This document shows positions 8,202-17,732 of a stretch of 64,000 nt of DNA, piece after piece (position 1 is the first letter of the stretch; every line of letters starts with the position of its first letter). The stretch covers positions 62,001 through 126,000 of the forward strand of contig NZ_AJLL01000023.1 of assembly GCF_000317225.1 (NCBI RefSeq), written 5' to 3'. The notes under the pieces were generated by a model. The model did no database searches, was not told the DNA's origin, and worked only from the letters and a program-made list of their open reading frames with translations. A program made the position numbers and the translations under genes. This DNA comes from Fischerella thermalis PCC 7521. GTDB taxonomy: Bacteria; Cyanobacteriota; Cyanobacteriia; Cyanobacteriales; Nostocaceae.

Positions 8202-9128
8202 TCATGCAGTTTGCACTACTGAACGGGATTTTTCATACAAAATTTCTTCAGCTACTTTGTAGTCGTTGCCAACCCAGATACTAGAAGCTTGGGAAACGAC
8301 ACCATTTCCCATTAGCACAATTGAAAAATTCCGCAGTTTTTGACCATCAGTATCTACAATTCTCGGCACAGCTGCTGCATTTAAGTAAACTGTCCCCTCT
8401 GGACTTCTAAACACGCGCTTGCGCAACACTTTTTTGGTGTGTCGTAACGTGTGGTGCATATGACCAAATGTCACCAAAGGAACGGTTTTACCAGCAGTGA
8501 GAGTCAGAGAAATCGCCTCAGCTAAATCTGGATCGCCAAAATCACCACCGATAGGATGCCAATCTTTACCACAGGGATCTTCGGGGCGATCGCCTAACCC
8601 AGAAGGGCCATTATGACCAACAAAAATAATTGTTTCATAAGCAGCCTTTTTGACTGCGGCAAAAATCCGGGCGGCGGACTCATCCAGATCCGTGACACCA
8701 TATCGTTCTTTGCAGATATCAGCGAATCGCCATTCTGGCCCACCCCAGCTAAAGGGACGTCCCCCCACCACTGTCAAGTTAAAAGCAGGAATATCCAGTT
8801 TCCCATAACCAACATGGGCTGCACCTAATAAATCTAGCTGTTCCTGCACCCAATCTTCTTGAGAACGGTCGTAGGGACACTTTTTCCGTCCCCATTCTGT
8901 GGCAGTGTACCATGCATCGTGGTTTCCCATCACTGCTGCCTTGGGAATATCAAGGGATGCGATCGCTCTTACCACTTCTACCGACTCGTTACCAAAATCC
9001 CCGACAAACAGCACTAAATCAACACCAAGATGCTTAAGTGCATTGCCATCCTCCACTTCCCATTGGTCGTGAACATCTCCAACTACAGCGATTTTCAATG
9101 TTTTTGAATTAGTTGTCTGACTGGTCAT
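8202..9128 (-). CDS. metallophosphoesterase
   Basis: A 308-residue calcineurin-like phosphoesterase, cytoplasmic. The metal-binding motifs are in order: VGDVHDQW, FVGDFGNE, MGNHDAW, VGHNGPSG and FGHMHH. This matches the cyanobacterial/plastid metallophosphoesterase family (TIGR04168 type as I recall it). Substrate unknown. ATG at 9128 is chosen because AAGGA stands 7 bases upstream; the frame stays open another 19 codons upstream but without a better start. It has its own terminator at 8129-8158. Confidence 0.88.
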   Translation of the reverse strand: MTSQTTNSKTLKIAVVGDVHDQWEVEDGNALKHLGVDLVLFVGDFGNESVEVVRAIASLDIPKAAVMGNHDAWYTATEWGRKKCPYDRSQEDWVQEQLDLLGAAHVGYGKLDIPAFNLTVVGGRPFSWGGPEWRFADICKERYGVTDLDESAARIFAAVKKAAYETIIFVGHNGPSGLGDRPEDPCGKDWHPIGGDFGDPDLAEAISLTLTAGKTVPLVTFGHMHHTLRHTKKVLRKRVFRSPEGTVYLNAAAVPRIVDTDGQKLRNFSIVLMGNGVVSQASSIWVGNDYKVAEEILYEKSRSVVQTA

Positions 9129-9361
9129 GCCACTTTCCTTGCCATATGCTTCCAGCATAGGCAATTCATCAGGATTTTGGCACAACTCCCAAAATTGTCT
9201 TATGATTTCACCAAAAGTCGGCGGGAGAACTAATCTGTTTCGAGGGGTAGGAGTTTTGATAGCCCGCCAACTTTGGTAATCGGTAATCGGTAATGAGCAT
9301 TATTACTTATTACCACAAAATACCCTGGTTTGAGGCGGAGGATGAACTTATCTGATAACTG

Positions 9362-9540
9362 TCACTTCACCCCATCATGATCAATTGCACTATAGATATC
9401 ATCGGGTGCGAGTCCTAACCAAGGATCGGAACTGGGAGTTAAAAACAGTTCGGCGTAAACTTTATTACTTGTTTGATTACCCTGCACAAACCATTGATGA
9501 ATTTGTCTGTGCAACATATATTCATTTCTACAATGTATTT
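9362..9540 (-). pseudogene. C-terminal fragment of an unrecognised protein
   Basis: The minus strand reads HRQIHQWFVQGNQTSNKVY, then ELFLTPSSDPWLGLAPDDI and ends AIDHDGVK at a tga (9362-9364). The composition looks protein-like and ends cleanly, but there is no start and the upstream side runs into the palindromic repeat at 9575. I read it as the 3' remnant of a lost gene; the family is not recognised. The rest of the 9129-9739 gap holds a short ggtaatc heptamer run (9279-9297) and the palindromic repeat. Confidence 0.4.
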
Positions 9541-9574
9541 TTGTAAAAAAGCTTGCTGTATTGTTTTGTCACCT

Positions 9575-9646
9575 TTCTTGGTGTCTTGGTGTCTTGGTGG
9601 TGAAAAAGATGATTTTTGAAACACCAAGACACTAAGACACAAAGAA
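9575..9646. repeat. palindromic dispersed repeat, copy P1
   Basis: The left arm ttcttggtgtcttggtgtc and right arm gacactaagacacaaagaa fold into a long imperfect hairpin around a short AT-rich centre. Four further copies lie at 23289, 54262, 57294 and 61197. All are intergenic. The arms themselves consist of near-heptameric/octameric units, so it is an STRR family that is also palindromic. Confidence 0.8.
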
Positions 9647-9739
9647 TTTAAATTCTTTTACACCCACCTTAACAGGGGTAGTGGTTAGGTGATGTCGAGG
9701 AGGATGGATTTATTACACACTCCCAAAGTAATTTGTCAG

Positions 9740-11308
9740 CTATAAAAATTTCAACAATTCCTGCATTTGCTTTACTCCCACCAACGTATTCGCACACAAA
9801 ATCCCAGATGCGGCTACCGCAGGGACACCAATTCCTGGCATAGTGCTATCACCTACACGATACAAACCCTGGATGGGTGTGTGGGTTCCTGGAAACATGC
9901 CCTTACCTGCTGCGATCGCAGGGCCGTAGGTTCCCTGATATCTTCGTAAATAATAAGCATGGGTTAGGGGTGTACCAATCAGTTCTAACACCACACGCTG
10001 TTTGATATCTGGGATTATTTTTTCTAGGGCGCGGTATAAAGTTTCTGCTTTCTGCCGTTTCTTTTGTTCATATCCATCACTGCGTTCCCATCCAGTATAA
10101 GGTTCTAGAGTGTAAGCGTGGACTACATGATGTCCTTGGGGGGCAAGTTTTGCATCCCAGACGCTGGGAATTGATACCATACAGGTATTCCCTGGTGTAG
10201 TGATATCTTGATTAGCTTCGTGAATTACTACGTGATGTCCCGTTAAATTATCTAAACCATCGGCACGTATACCTAAGTGTAAATGCATAAAGCTATCGAC
10301 AGTTGGTGTAGCTAAAGCTGCTTGACGTTCAGATGCAGGTAAATGATCAGGATCTAATAGCTGAGTATAGGTATCCCAAATACTGGCATTAGAAATTACT
10401 ATAGGCGCTTTCAGAATAGAAGACTCCGATAAATCAAGACTGCTCTGTTGTCCTTTTGTCTCATTATCCTTCCTTCGCGATCGCAACCGTACACCTACAA
10501 CTTTTCCCGATTCCACCAAAATTTGCTCAACATGACACCCCAATAGCAACTTACCACCCCAGCGTTCTAATCCCCGCACTAAGGCGTTCACAATTCCTCC
10601 ACTGCCACCCACAGGGTACTCAACGCCAGCACGAGAACGTTCACCTAACATAAAAGCTACTTCGGGGGCAATTGTCCCGTGTGCTTTTAAACCCGATAAT
10701 AAAAAGCATTCTAGGTCAATCAACCGTCTTACCCAAGGGTCTTTGACAGTAGCATCCATGACATTACCTACAGAAGCCTGGACAAGGGGCAAATTAGGTA
10801 ACATCTTTAACAAAGAGGGTAAATAACGCCCCAGCAGCACAGGTAGTAATTGCCAATCTGCTCTCAGTGCCAGGGCGGGGATACCTTTGATGGCATCATA
10901 TAAAGGCAACAGACGCTGTTCAAACTGTTCTAATTCCCCGGCACCAACAGGAGTAATTTTAGCTACTTCTTGCCGATAGCGATCGCCATCACTGTAAACT
11001 GCCAAAGTTCCTTCGGGAAAATGGTAATGTCCTAATGGGTCATAGCGAACCGCTGCCACAGATTCGCCGATTACATCCAGAACTTGTTTTAGGGGATTTA
11101 AACTCTGGATATCTGTCAAACCACAATAAAATGAAGGCCCAGAATCAAATTCAAATCCCCGACGTCTAAAATTATGAGCTGCACCACCAGCAATTGTGTG
11201 ACTTTCGCAGACAATTACGCGTTTACCATAACGCCCCAGTAAGGCCGCAGCACACAACCCACCAATACCGCTGCCGATGACGATGACATCATATTTATCC
11301 TTTGTCAT
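9740..11308 (-). CDS. FAD-dependent oxidoreductase, carotenoid isomerase/desaturase-like (paralogue 1)
   Basis: A 522-residue flavoprotein of the phytoene desaturase/CrtISO superfamily. The N-terminal dinucleotide fold is VIVIGSGIGGLCAAALLGRYG, followed by the acidic ribose-binding ESHTIAGGAAH and the DSGPSFYCGL segment; the C-terminal FAD motif is LYRVGDSTMPGIGVPAVAAS. The exact substrate (carotenoid, prenylated compound or other lipid) cannot be decided. A close paralogue lies at 32111-33658. The ATG at 11308 lies inside a run of tttgtca heptamers, so the 5' leader is repeat DNA and no Shine-Dalgarno is present. It is divergent from the Mla-like ATPase gene at 11406. Confidence 0.88.
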   Translation of the reverse strand: MTKDKYDVIVIGSGIGGLCAAALLGRYGKRVIVCESHTIAGGAAHNFRRRGFEFDSGPSFYCGLTDIQSLNPLKQVLDVIGESVAAVRYDPLGHYHFPEGTLAVYSDGDRYRQEVAKITPVGAGELEQFEQRLLPLYDAIKGIPALALRADWQLLPVLLGRYLPSLLKMLPNLPLVQASVGNVMDATVKDPWVRRLIDLECFLLSGLKAHGTIAPEVAFMLGERSRAGVEYPVGGSGGIVNALVRGLERWGGKLLLGCHVEQILVESGKVVGVRLRSRRKDNETKGQQSSLDLSESSILKAPIVISNASIWDTYTQLLDPDHLPASERQAALATPTVDSFMHLHLGIRADGLDNLTGHHVVIHEANQDITTPGNTCMVSIPSVWDAKLAPQGHHVVHAYTLEPYTGWERSDGYEQKKRQKAETLYRALEKIIPDIKQRVVLELIGTPLTHAYYLRRYQGTYGPAIAAGKGMFPGTHTPIQGLYRVGDSTMPGIGVPAVAASGILCANTLVGVKQMQELLKFL

Positions 11309-11335
11309 TTGTCATTTGTCCTTTGTCTCTTGTCT
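11301..11335. repeat. heptamer array (TTTGTCA)n
   Basis: Five consecutive heptamers: tttgtca twice, then tttgtcc, tttgtct and cttgtct. The first covers the start codon of the FAD oxidoreductase on the minus strand. A second repeat, tgagtattgaccatt, occurs twice just downstream (about 11366-11400), so the whole divergent promoter region is made of STRR DNA. Confidence 0.85.
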
Positions 11336-11405
11336 AATACTAATAACAAATGATCAATTACCCTTGAGTATTGACCATTGACCCTTGAGTATTGACCATT
11401 AACCA

Positions 11406-12194
11406 ATGACCCATGACGAACCATTAATTGAATTAAAAGGTGTTTCCAAGTCCTTTGGTGACAATAAGGTTTTAGATAACATGGATTTGAGGATTTACCG
11501 AGGAGAAGCATTAGGGATAATTGGTCCTAGTGGTACTGGTAAATCAACAATTTTACGTGTGATTGCAGGTTTAATTGCTCCAGATACTGGAGAAGTTATT
11601 GTACAAGGCGTACGCCGCAAAGGATTGATAGAGGATGGTGCTGATCCGGTTGGCATTGGTATGGTGTTTCAGCAGGCAGCATTATTTGATTCACTCACAG
11701 TTGATGAAAATGTCGGGTTCTTTCTCTATCAGCACTCAAAACTGTCGCGATCGCAAGTTCGCAAGTTAGTTGAGGAAAAATTAGAAATGGTGGGATTACC
11801 AGGAATAGGCGATCGCTATCCTGCGGAACTATCTGGAGGAATGCGAAAACGGGTAAGTTTTGCGCGTGCAATTATGTCTAATCCCGAAAATCCCAAAGAA
11901 GGACCAGAGGTTTTACTATACGATGAACCTACTGCTGGACTCGACCCCATCGCCTCAACCGTGATCGAAGATTTAATTCGACGGTTGCGATTTACACAAG
12001 GAGTCTGTAGCACCTACGCAATTGTGACTCACCAAGAGAGTACCATCCGTCGCACAGCTGATAGGCTAGTATTCCTGTATCAGGGTAAAGTACAGTGGCA
12101 AGGTACAGTTGCTGAACTAGACCATACAGATAATCCTTTAATCAGGCAATTTATGAGTGGTAGTATATCTGGACCAATTCAGGTAGCAGGATGA
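11406..12194 (+). CDS. ABC transporter ATP-binding protein, Mla/TGD3-like
   Basis: A 262-residue ATPase of the MlaF/TGD3 group, which powers lipid movement between membranes with an MlaE-type permease and an MCE protein. Walker A is GPSGTGKST, the Q-loop MVFQQAALFD, signature LSGGMRKRVSFARAI and Walker B VLLYDEPTAGLDP, followed by the H-loop in IVTHQEST. The LSGGM signature and the FDSLTVDENV segment are typical of this subgroup. The MCE gene follows at 12375, supporting the role. No MlaE permease gene is present here; in cyanobacteria it is often encoded elsewhere. The first codons overlap STRR DNA. Confidence 0.9.
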   Translation: MTHDEPLIELKGVSKSFGDNKVLDNMDLRIYRGEALGIIGPSGTGKSTILRVIAGLIAPDTGEVIVQGVRRKGLIEDGADPVGIGMVFQQAALFDSLTVDENVGFFLYQHSKLSRSQVRKLVEEKLEMVGLPGIGDRYPAELSGGMRKRVSFARAIMSNPENPKEGPEVLLYDEPTAGLDPIASTVIEDLIRRLRFTQGVCSTYAIVTHQESTIRRTADRLVFLYQGKVQWQGTVAELDHTDNPLIRQFMSGSISGPIQVAG

Positions 12195-12296
12195 GGAGTG
12201 TGGGGAGTGTGTAGACACGCTTTGCGCGGCTTCCCGCAGGGTGGGGTATCGGGGGTTAATAATAAATAAATTAATTACTGACTAAATAACTGCTAA

Positions 12297-12337
12297 CCAC
12301 CAACAACCAACAACCAACAACCAACAAACCACAACCT
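12297..12337. repeat. heptamer array (CCAACAA)n
   Basis: Consecutive ccaacaa units in the 180-base space between the ATPase and MCE genes. The same space also holds a GC-rich dispersed piece near 12215-12245 containing ggcttcccgcagggt, related pieces of which occur near 20195 (inverted) and inside the palindromic repeat at 57340. Confidence 0.8.
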
Positions 12338-12374
12338 AATCTAAAATCTAGAAATCTAAGACGGAGGATAAAAA

Positions 12375-13799
12375 ATGCGATCGCGCACATTTCGAGAAGG
12401 TTCTGTGGGTTTACTACTGCTCTTAGGAGTGGGTGTGTTTGGAATGATTATCCTCTGGTTAACAAGATTTACGGCTGCTGCAAGTTCATACAAAGCTTTT
12501 GTGGAATTTGCCAATGCTGGCGGGATGCAAAAAGGAGCAATAGTTCGCTTTCGCGGCGTCAAAGTAGGCAATATTGCTGCAATCCGACCGGGGCCAAATA
12601 ATGTAGAAGTGGAAATCGAAATTGCCAATCCGAACCTAATTATTCCCCGTGATGTCAAGGTAGAAGCGAATCAATCGGGTCTGATTAGCGAAAGTATAAT
12701 TGACATTACGCCTAAATCACCATTACCGAGTGGCGTAGATGTTTCTAAACCATTAGACAGAGATTGCGATCCGAGCCTCATCGTTTGTAATGGTTCACGG
12801 TTAAAAGGTCAAATTGGTATCAGTTTGGATGAGTTAATTCGTAGCAGTACTGTTTTTGCCAACATTTATACTCAGCCTCAAATCTACGATAACCTCAACA
12901 ATACATTAGTAAACGCCTCTAAGGCAGCAGCTCAAGTCGTTGTTCTCAGCCGCGATCTTTCCAACTTGACTAAAACTACGCAAAAGCAATTAAGTGGTTT
13001 GTCAACTGCCACAAATTCAGTTGCAAATGCAGCAGAGCAAATCAGTGCATCTACAACTAAAACAACCAATCAATTTAGTAATACAGCGAATGCTTTTAGT
13101 TCCACAGCAAAGGATCTCAGCCTCACAGCGAATCAAGCAAGTCAACTGATTAAAAATTTGGATACCTTGCTAAAAAGTAATCGCTCTTCTTTGGTTGGCA
13201 CTTTAAATAATATTACGGCAACCACCACTGAACTCAGAACTACAGTTAGTAGTTTATCACCTACTCTCAATCGCTTAACACAGGGAGAGTTAATCCAAAA
13301 CCTAGAAACCCTCTCCGCCAATGCTGCACAAGCTTCAGCTAATTTGCGGGACGCCAGCCAAGCACTCAACAATCCTAATAACTTGTTGGTGTTACAACAA
13401 ACCCTGGATTCTGCCAGGGTAACATTTGAAAACGCCCAGAAAATTACATCAGATTTAGACGAGTTGACCGGTGATCCAACTTTTCGAGAAAATTTTAGGC
13501 AGTTGGTAAATGGTCTAGGTCAATTGCTGTCTTCCACTCAACAAATGGAACAACAAATTGAAGTCGCATCTACACTCAATGCAGTCAAAACAGCAGTGAA
13601 AAATCCCAACGCCACAACATTAACAACAAACAATCAATCACAGTTGAAATTTAATATTCCACCTACAAATTTCAAAAGTGCAACTCAAGAAATTCAACCA
13701 ACAGCTATTGAATTTACTACCTCGCCCTCACAAGAAAAACTATTGCAGAAATTACGTGAATACGGAAAACAACAGCAGGAGGAAGGAGCAGCAAAATAG
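12375..13799 (+). CDS. MCE-domain lipid transport protein, MlaD/TGD2-like
   Basis: A 474-residue protein anchored by one N-terminal helix (residues 10-31, LLLLLGVGVFGMIILWLT), then one MCE domain (about 38-115: VEFANAGGMQKGAIVRFRGV to ISESIIDITP) that forms the hexameric substrate-binding ring, then a long Ser/Thr/Asn-rich, coiled-coil-like region (150-400) rich in TTNQF/TANQAS type segments. It fits the substrate-binding component of an Mla/TGD-type lipid transporter. A strong ribosome-binding site (GGAGG) stands 8 bases before the ATG. It lies 180 bases behind the ATPase gene and is likely cotranscribed. Confidence 0.9.
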   Translation: MRSRTFREGSVGLLLLLGVGVFGMIILWLTRFTAAASSYKAFVEFANAGGMQKGAIVRFRGVKVGNIAAIRPGPNNVEVEIEIANPNLIIPRDVKVEANQSGLISESIIDITPKSPLPSGVDVSKPLDRDCDPSLIVCNGSRLKGQIGISLDELIRSSTVFANIYTQPQIYDNLNNTLVNASKAAAQVVVLSRDLSNLTKTTQKQLSGLSTATNSVANAAEQISASTTKTTNQFSNTANAFSSTAKDLSLTANQASQLIKNLDTLLKSNRSSLVGTLNNITATTTELRTTVSSLSPTLNRLTQGELIQNLETLSANAAQASANLRDASQALNNPNNLLVLQQTLDSARVTFENAQKITSDLDELTGDPTFRENFRQLVNGLGQLLSSTQQMEQQIEVASTLNAVKTAVKNPNATTLTTNNQSQLKFNIPPTNFKSATQEIQPTAIEFTTSPSQEKLLQKLREYGKQQQEEGAAK

Positions 13800-13956
13800 A
13801 ACACTACTATCACAGTCTCAATAAAAGATAGATGAAATAACCACACGTTTCTCTAAGAAGAAACTTAAGCTTACTTGTGAAACTTCGATAACGAGTTGTT
13901 GGTGTTGCAGATGGATGTGCATCCATTCCTAAGTCTTGCACGATCAATTTCCAAAT

Positions 13957-14547
13957 ATGCAATTTTCCCCGTTAGACTCTCTCAGTAGAAAAATTATTGT
14001 TGTTGCAATTACCGCATATCAAAAGTATATTTCTCCTCACAAAGGCTTTGCTTGCGCTCATCGAGTACTCTACGGTGGTGAGTCTTGTTCTGGGTACATC
14101 AAGCGGGTAATTGCCACTGAAGGGTTACAAGCAGGACTTTTGATGTCTCGCGATCGCTTTGCTGCTTGTAAAGAGGCTAGCCAAATTTTGCTCTCTTGTC
14201 AAAGAGTGAAGACGGCAAGGGCAAAAATGCAATTTGTTAACTCTGAGTCTGGGGAAGAAGATGAAGAAGAGGAAGAAGTATTAGAAAATACAAATAAATC
14301 TAAATATAAATCCTCATCTACAGGAAAATACTGTTCTAATAAAAGTTACAATAGACACAAAAATTGTGATAATGTAGACTGCGGTAACAGCTTACAAGAC
14401 TGTAGTTCGTGTCCTGAGATGAGCTGTGACTTTGCCAATGCTATTGGTGATTTAGGGAATTGTGATTGTAATTTACCTGACTGCGGTTCTTTTGATTGTA
14501 GCGGGGCTGATTGTGGTTCTCTCGATGGCGGTAGCTGTGGTAACTAG
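13957..14547 (+). CDS. YidD-like membrane insertion factor with acidic linker and Cys-rich tail
   Basis: The first 90 residues are a YidD/DUF37 domain: AITAYQKYISPHKGFACAH, then GGESCSGYIKRVIATEGL, with the usual conserved cysteine and tyrosine positions. YidD assists YidC in inserting membrane proteins. Unlike the normal 70-90 residue YidD, this protein continues through an acidic stretch (EEDEEEEEV, near residue 103) into a tail of about 85 residues with about a dozen cysteines in DC, CDC and SSC patterns. The tail is Gly/Asp/Cys-rich and might bind metal. ATG at 13957 is preferred over the TTG at 13936; neither has a clear Shine-Dalgarno. Confidence 0.8.
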   Translation: MQFSPLDSLSRKIIVVAITAYQKYISPHKGFACAHRVLYGGESCSGYIKRVIATEGLQAGLLMSRDRFAACKEASQILLSCQRVKTARAKMQFVNSESGEEDEEEEEVLENTNKSKYKSSSTGKYCSNKSYNRHKNCDNVDCGNSLQDCSSCPEMSCDFANAIGDLGNCDCNLPDCGSFDCSGADCGSLDGGSCGN

Positions 14548-14650
14548 TACAAGCAGGCAGGAAATTATAAAAATATTTTGTATAAAATTTAATTTCTTTT
14601 CCTATGTTGATATTGATTTTATGCTGCCCTAGAGCAAAATTTTTACATTC

Positions 14651-14671
14651 ATAAAAGTGCTTCACTTTTAT
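14651..14671. other. perfect hairpin upstream of cysA
   Basis: ataaaagtg and cacttttat pair perfectly across a 3-base loop. It lies 104 bases after the YidD gene and 60 bases before the cysA start. It has no T-run on the plus strand, so it may be a 5' leader structure or an operator rather than a terminator. Confidence 0.45.
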
Positions 14672-14731
14672 GATATATATGAAATACACAAACCCTATCA
14701 AACAACCGTAGATTTGTAGAGGTTCCTAGCA

Positions 14732-15748
14732 GTGGGCATAGTAGTTGAAAACGTATCTAAGCAGTTTGGCAGTTTCCAAGCGGTTGATCGGGTGAGTCTC
14801 GAAATTAAAAGTGGCTCTCTGGTCGCTTTATTGGGGCCATCAGGTTCTGGTAAATCAACATTGCTACGGCTCATCGCTGGTTTGGAAATGCCAGATAGTG
14901 GCAAAATAATTTTGACTGGCAAAGATGCCACCAATCAAAGTGTGCAGGAACGCAATATTGGGTTTGTGTTTCAGCACTATGCTTTATTTAAGCACATGAC
15001 AGTGCGGCAAAATGTTGCTTTTGGTATGGAGATTCGCAAGTTGCCAAGAGCAAAGGTGAAAGCGCGGGTAGAACAATTATTAGAATTGGTACAGCTGAGT
15101 GGACTAGGCGATCGCTATCCATCGCAGCTATCCGGTGGACAACGCCAAAGGGTAGCCTTAGCTAGAGCGCTAGCAGCAGAACCGAATGTATTGTTATTAG
15201 ATGAACCTTTTGGAGCATTGGATGCGAAAGTCCGTAAAGACCTACGCGCTTGGTTACGACGCTTGCATGATGAAGTACATGTAACAACTGTTTTCGTAAC
15301 CCACGACCAAGAAGAAGCGATGGAAGTTTCTGATGAAATCGTGGTGATGAATAAAGGGCGTGTAGAACAAGTTGGAACACCTGCGGAAATTTACGATCAT
15401 CCCGCCACAGCATTTGTAATGAGTTTTATCGGGCCTGTAAACGTATTACCGAGTACTTCAAATATTTTCCAAAATAATGGGTTTGATTCGGCACATCCAG
15501 AAATGTTCCTGCGCCCCCAAGATGTGATTATCGAAACATCCCCTAACGGCACTACTGTAGCTGCAAGGGTGAGTCGGTTGATACATCTAGGTTGGGAAAT
15601 TCAAGCAGAATTGACTTTAGATGATGGACAAGTGGTAACAGCACATTTGACACGCGATCGCTTTGATGAATTGAATTTAGAACCGCAGCAAAAAGTGTAT
15701 GTGAAGCCGAAGGATGCGAAGTCTTTTCCGCTTTATTATTCGATTTGA
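14732..15748 (+). CDS. cysA: sulfate/thiosulfate ABC transporter ATP-binding protein
   Basis: CysA energises sulfate and thiosulfate uptake at the plasma membrane. The 338-residue product has Walker [10 protein letters not shown], signature [15 protein letters not shown], Walker [13 protein letters not shown], the H-loop [16 protein letters not shown] and a C-terminal TOBE-like domain (from about residue 240, EMFLRPQDV). The start is GTG with AGAGG upstream. The usual partners cysT, cysW and sbpA are not next to it, so it is an orphan ATPase here. CysA is favoured over the closely related PotA or UgpC types by the [18 protein letters not shown] and IGPVNVLP segments. Confidence 0.85.
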   Translation: MGIVVENVSKQFGSFQAVDRVSLEIKSGSLVALLGPSGSGKSTLLRLIAGLEMPDSGKIILTGKDATNQSVQERNIGFVFQHYALFKHMTVRQNVAFGMEIRKLPRAKVKARVEQLLELVQLSGLGDRYPSQLSGGQRQRVALARALAAEPNVLLLDEPFGALDAKVRKDLRAWLRRLHDEVHVTTVFVTHDQEEAMEVSDEIVVMNKGRVEQVGTPAEIYDHPATAFVMSFIGPVNVLPSTSNIFQNNGFDSAHPEMFLRPQDVIIETSPNGTTVAARVSRLIHLGWEIQAELTLDDGQVVTAHLTRDRFDELNLEPQQKVYVKPKDAKSFPLYYSI

Positions 15749-15769
15749 AAAACTAATACTCGATCACAT

Positions 15770-15803
15770 AGATCCCCGACTTTTTTAAGAAAGTCGGGGA
15801 TCT
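15770..15803. terminator. bidirectional hairpin between cysA and purT
   Basis: agatccccgacttt pairs perfectly with aaagtcggggatct over 14 bp with a short loop. It stands between two convergent genes and is a good bidirectional terminator. The same sequence type is, to my knowledge, a widely dispersed palindrome in cyanobacterial genomes, so it may be a recruited repeat. Confidence 0.75.
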
Positions 15804-15826
15804 GGTAAACTTTAGTTCTTATGTCC

Positions 15827-17026
15827 TCAGCATAGCTGCCTTGGTTCAATCAACTTGACTTTACTTGCGGCTGTTGTAGCTTTTTCCCGTGCGTGTTGAA
15901 TATTGCTGCCTTTCGCTAAAGCTACTCCCATGCGACGATAAGGATGGGCAGTTGGTTTACCAAATATTCTAATGTCTACATCTTTTTCTGATAAAGCCTC
16001 AGCTACACCTGTATAAGCGATCGCATCTAATTTTTCTGAAGCTAAGATAACAGCACTTGCCGAAGCCCCTAACTGTTCTATACAAGGAATTGGTAAGCCT
16101 AAAATTGCTCGCAGATGCAGTTCAAATTCATTCAAATTTTGCGAAATTAATGTTACCATTCCCGTATCATGGGGTCTAGGTGAAAGTTCTGAAAATATTA
16201 CCTCATCTTGAGTAATAAAAAATTCCACACCAAAAATTCCCGCACCCCCCAAAGCATCAGTAACTTTTTTGGCTATCTCCTGCGCTTGTGCTGTCATTTG
16301 TTCGGAAATACCCGCTGGTTGCCAAGATTCTTGATAATCTCCTCTTTCTTGGCGATGACCGATAGGAGAACAGAAAATTGTGGGTGCATTCCATTGCTTA
16401 ATAGTAAGCAAAGTAATCTCAATTTCAAAATTAATAAATTCTTCTACGATTACCTTTTGAGTGTCACCTCTAGAACCTGCAATCGCATAATTCCACGCTT
16501 TTTCTACTTCCGCTTTTTCTTTAACAACTGACTGACCTTTACCAGAAGAAGACATTACAGGTTTGATCACGTTGGGAAAACCAATTTCATCAGAAATCGC
16601 AATTAATTCTTCTAGAGTAGAAGCATAACCATATTTTGCAGTTCTGATGCCTAATTCTTGGTGTGCGAGTTCCCGGATGCGATCGCGATTCATCGTATAG
16701 TTCGTCGCTGCTGCTGTTGGGATAACTGTAATTCCCCTTGCTTCAAATTCTAGTAACTTTTCTGTTCTAATTGCTTCAATTTCTGGTATGATGAAATCCG
16801 GTCGATATTTTTCAACAATTCTTTCCAAATCATCAGCACTCAGCATAGAAATTACTTCTGCACAATCAGCAACTTGCATTGCTGGAGCATTTTCGTAACG
16901 ATCAACAGCAATGACATAATTACCAAGACGTTGAGCAGCAATTACAAATTCTTTTCCTAGTTCTCCCGAACCCAGCAACATTAATTTTTGTGGTAGTTGG
17001 ATCGAATTACCTATAAATTTATTCAT
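15827..17026 (-). CDS. purT: formate-dependent phosphoribosylglycinamide formyltransferase
   Basis: PurT makes formyl-GAR from GAR, formate and ATP in purine synthesis. The 399-residue product has the ATP-grasp layout: N-terminal [30 protein letters not shown], the ATP-binding strand [16 protein letters not shown], the [15 protein letters not shown] segment and the metal-binding [16 protein letters not shown]. Length matches the family. It is convergent with cysA, sharing the hairpin at 15770. No purine operon neighbours are present, which is normal in cyanobacteria. Confidence 0.96.
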   Translation of the reverse strand: MNKFIGNSIQLPQKLMLLGSGELGKEFVIAAQRLGNYVIAVDRYENAPAMQVADCAEVISMLSADDLERIVEKYRPDFIIPEIEAIRTEKLLEFEARGITVIPTAAATNYTMNRDRIRELAHQELGIRTAKYGYASTLEELIAISDEIGFPNVIKPVMSSSGKGQSVVKEKAEVEKAWNYAIAGSRGDTQKVIVEEFINFEIEITLLTIKQWNAPTIFCSPIGHRQERGDYQESWQPAGISEQMTAQAQEIAKKVTDALGGAGIFGVEFFITQDEVIFSELSPRPHDTGMVTLISQNLNEFELHLRAILGLPIPCIEQLGASASAVILASEKLDAIAYTGVAEALSEKDVDIRIFGKPTAHPYRRMGVALAKGSNIQHAREKATTAASKVKLIEPRQLC

Positions 17027-17068
17027 TGTCTATCTCTGTATATTCTACGCTTGGTGCGGTTAACCATT

Positions 17069-17413
17069 TTAATCTAATTTTGAAGAGCTAAATATTACAC
17101 CACCCAAAAGTAAATCTTGACGTTGTTGATTGCTTAAACCAATTCCTTCACCAAACTCACATTTATTAACTAAAGCATTTATCCATATAGTTTCATTAAG
17201 TGTAGCTTCCCGTAAATTTGCTTTTGTGATGTCTGCATCTGTAAAATTGGCAAAAATTAGATCTGCATCCACTAAACTACTTCCTTATAAATTTTCCCGG
17301 ATGAGGTTTACCCCTGCTAAATCTAAGCCAGATAAACCTGCTCCCAGCAAATTAGAAAAATTTAGTTGATTAGGATACTCAAAAAATCGGTTAATAAATG
17401 ATATTTGCTTCAT
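17069..17413 (-). pseudogene. pentapeptide-repeat protein gene with one in-frame stop
   Basis: From ATG at 17413 the minus strand reads MKQISFINRFFEYPNQ, LSGLDLAGVNLIREN, then a taa at 17285-17287, then continues in the same frame with DADLIFANFTDADITKANL and ends at 17069. The A(D/N)LxxA-type repeats on both sides of the stop belong to one right-handed beta-helix protein of about 114 residues. A single nonsense mutation therefore splits it. Sequencing error or a true recent pseudogene cannot be told apart here. It lies 42 bases after purT's start side, on the same strand. Confidence 0.7.
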
Positions 17414-17732
17414 TGAAGTGCATTTTAGTTAAAAAATCATAACGTGCTATTCCTAGTTGTTTGAGAATTTTGTTCCCAGAAATAAATGGTTGGCTCACGG
17501 TATTTGAGATTTGTGATATTTAGCATTCTTATTTTAATTTAAAAAATCTTTTGGTTTTCAAATAAACTACAGCATATCACGAAAATTACTCAATATACCT
17601 GGTATTCATAACTATGATTTAGACTGAATTACATTAAGACTATGGCAATTGGTAATTGGTAGTTTTATTATCTATAACCTATTACCAGTCGAGGGCTAAG
17701 TAAATTAATGTTGTATTGATTAAATAACTAGT
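17414..17732. other. intergenic region without gene
   Basis: 319 AT-rich bases upstream of both flanking genes. It contains a short STRR piece (caattggtaattggtag, near 17645) and a matching cctattaccag further on. I see no gene. Promoters for the gene at 17733 should be here. Confidence 0.4.

Noticed and set aside
15770-15803. Perfect 14-bp hairpin considered as part of a mobile element
   Set aside because: Its position between two convergent genes fits a terminator; mobility cannot be shown from one copy in this window.
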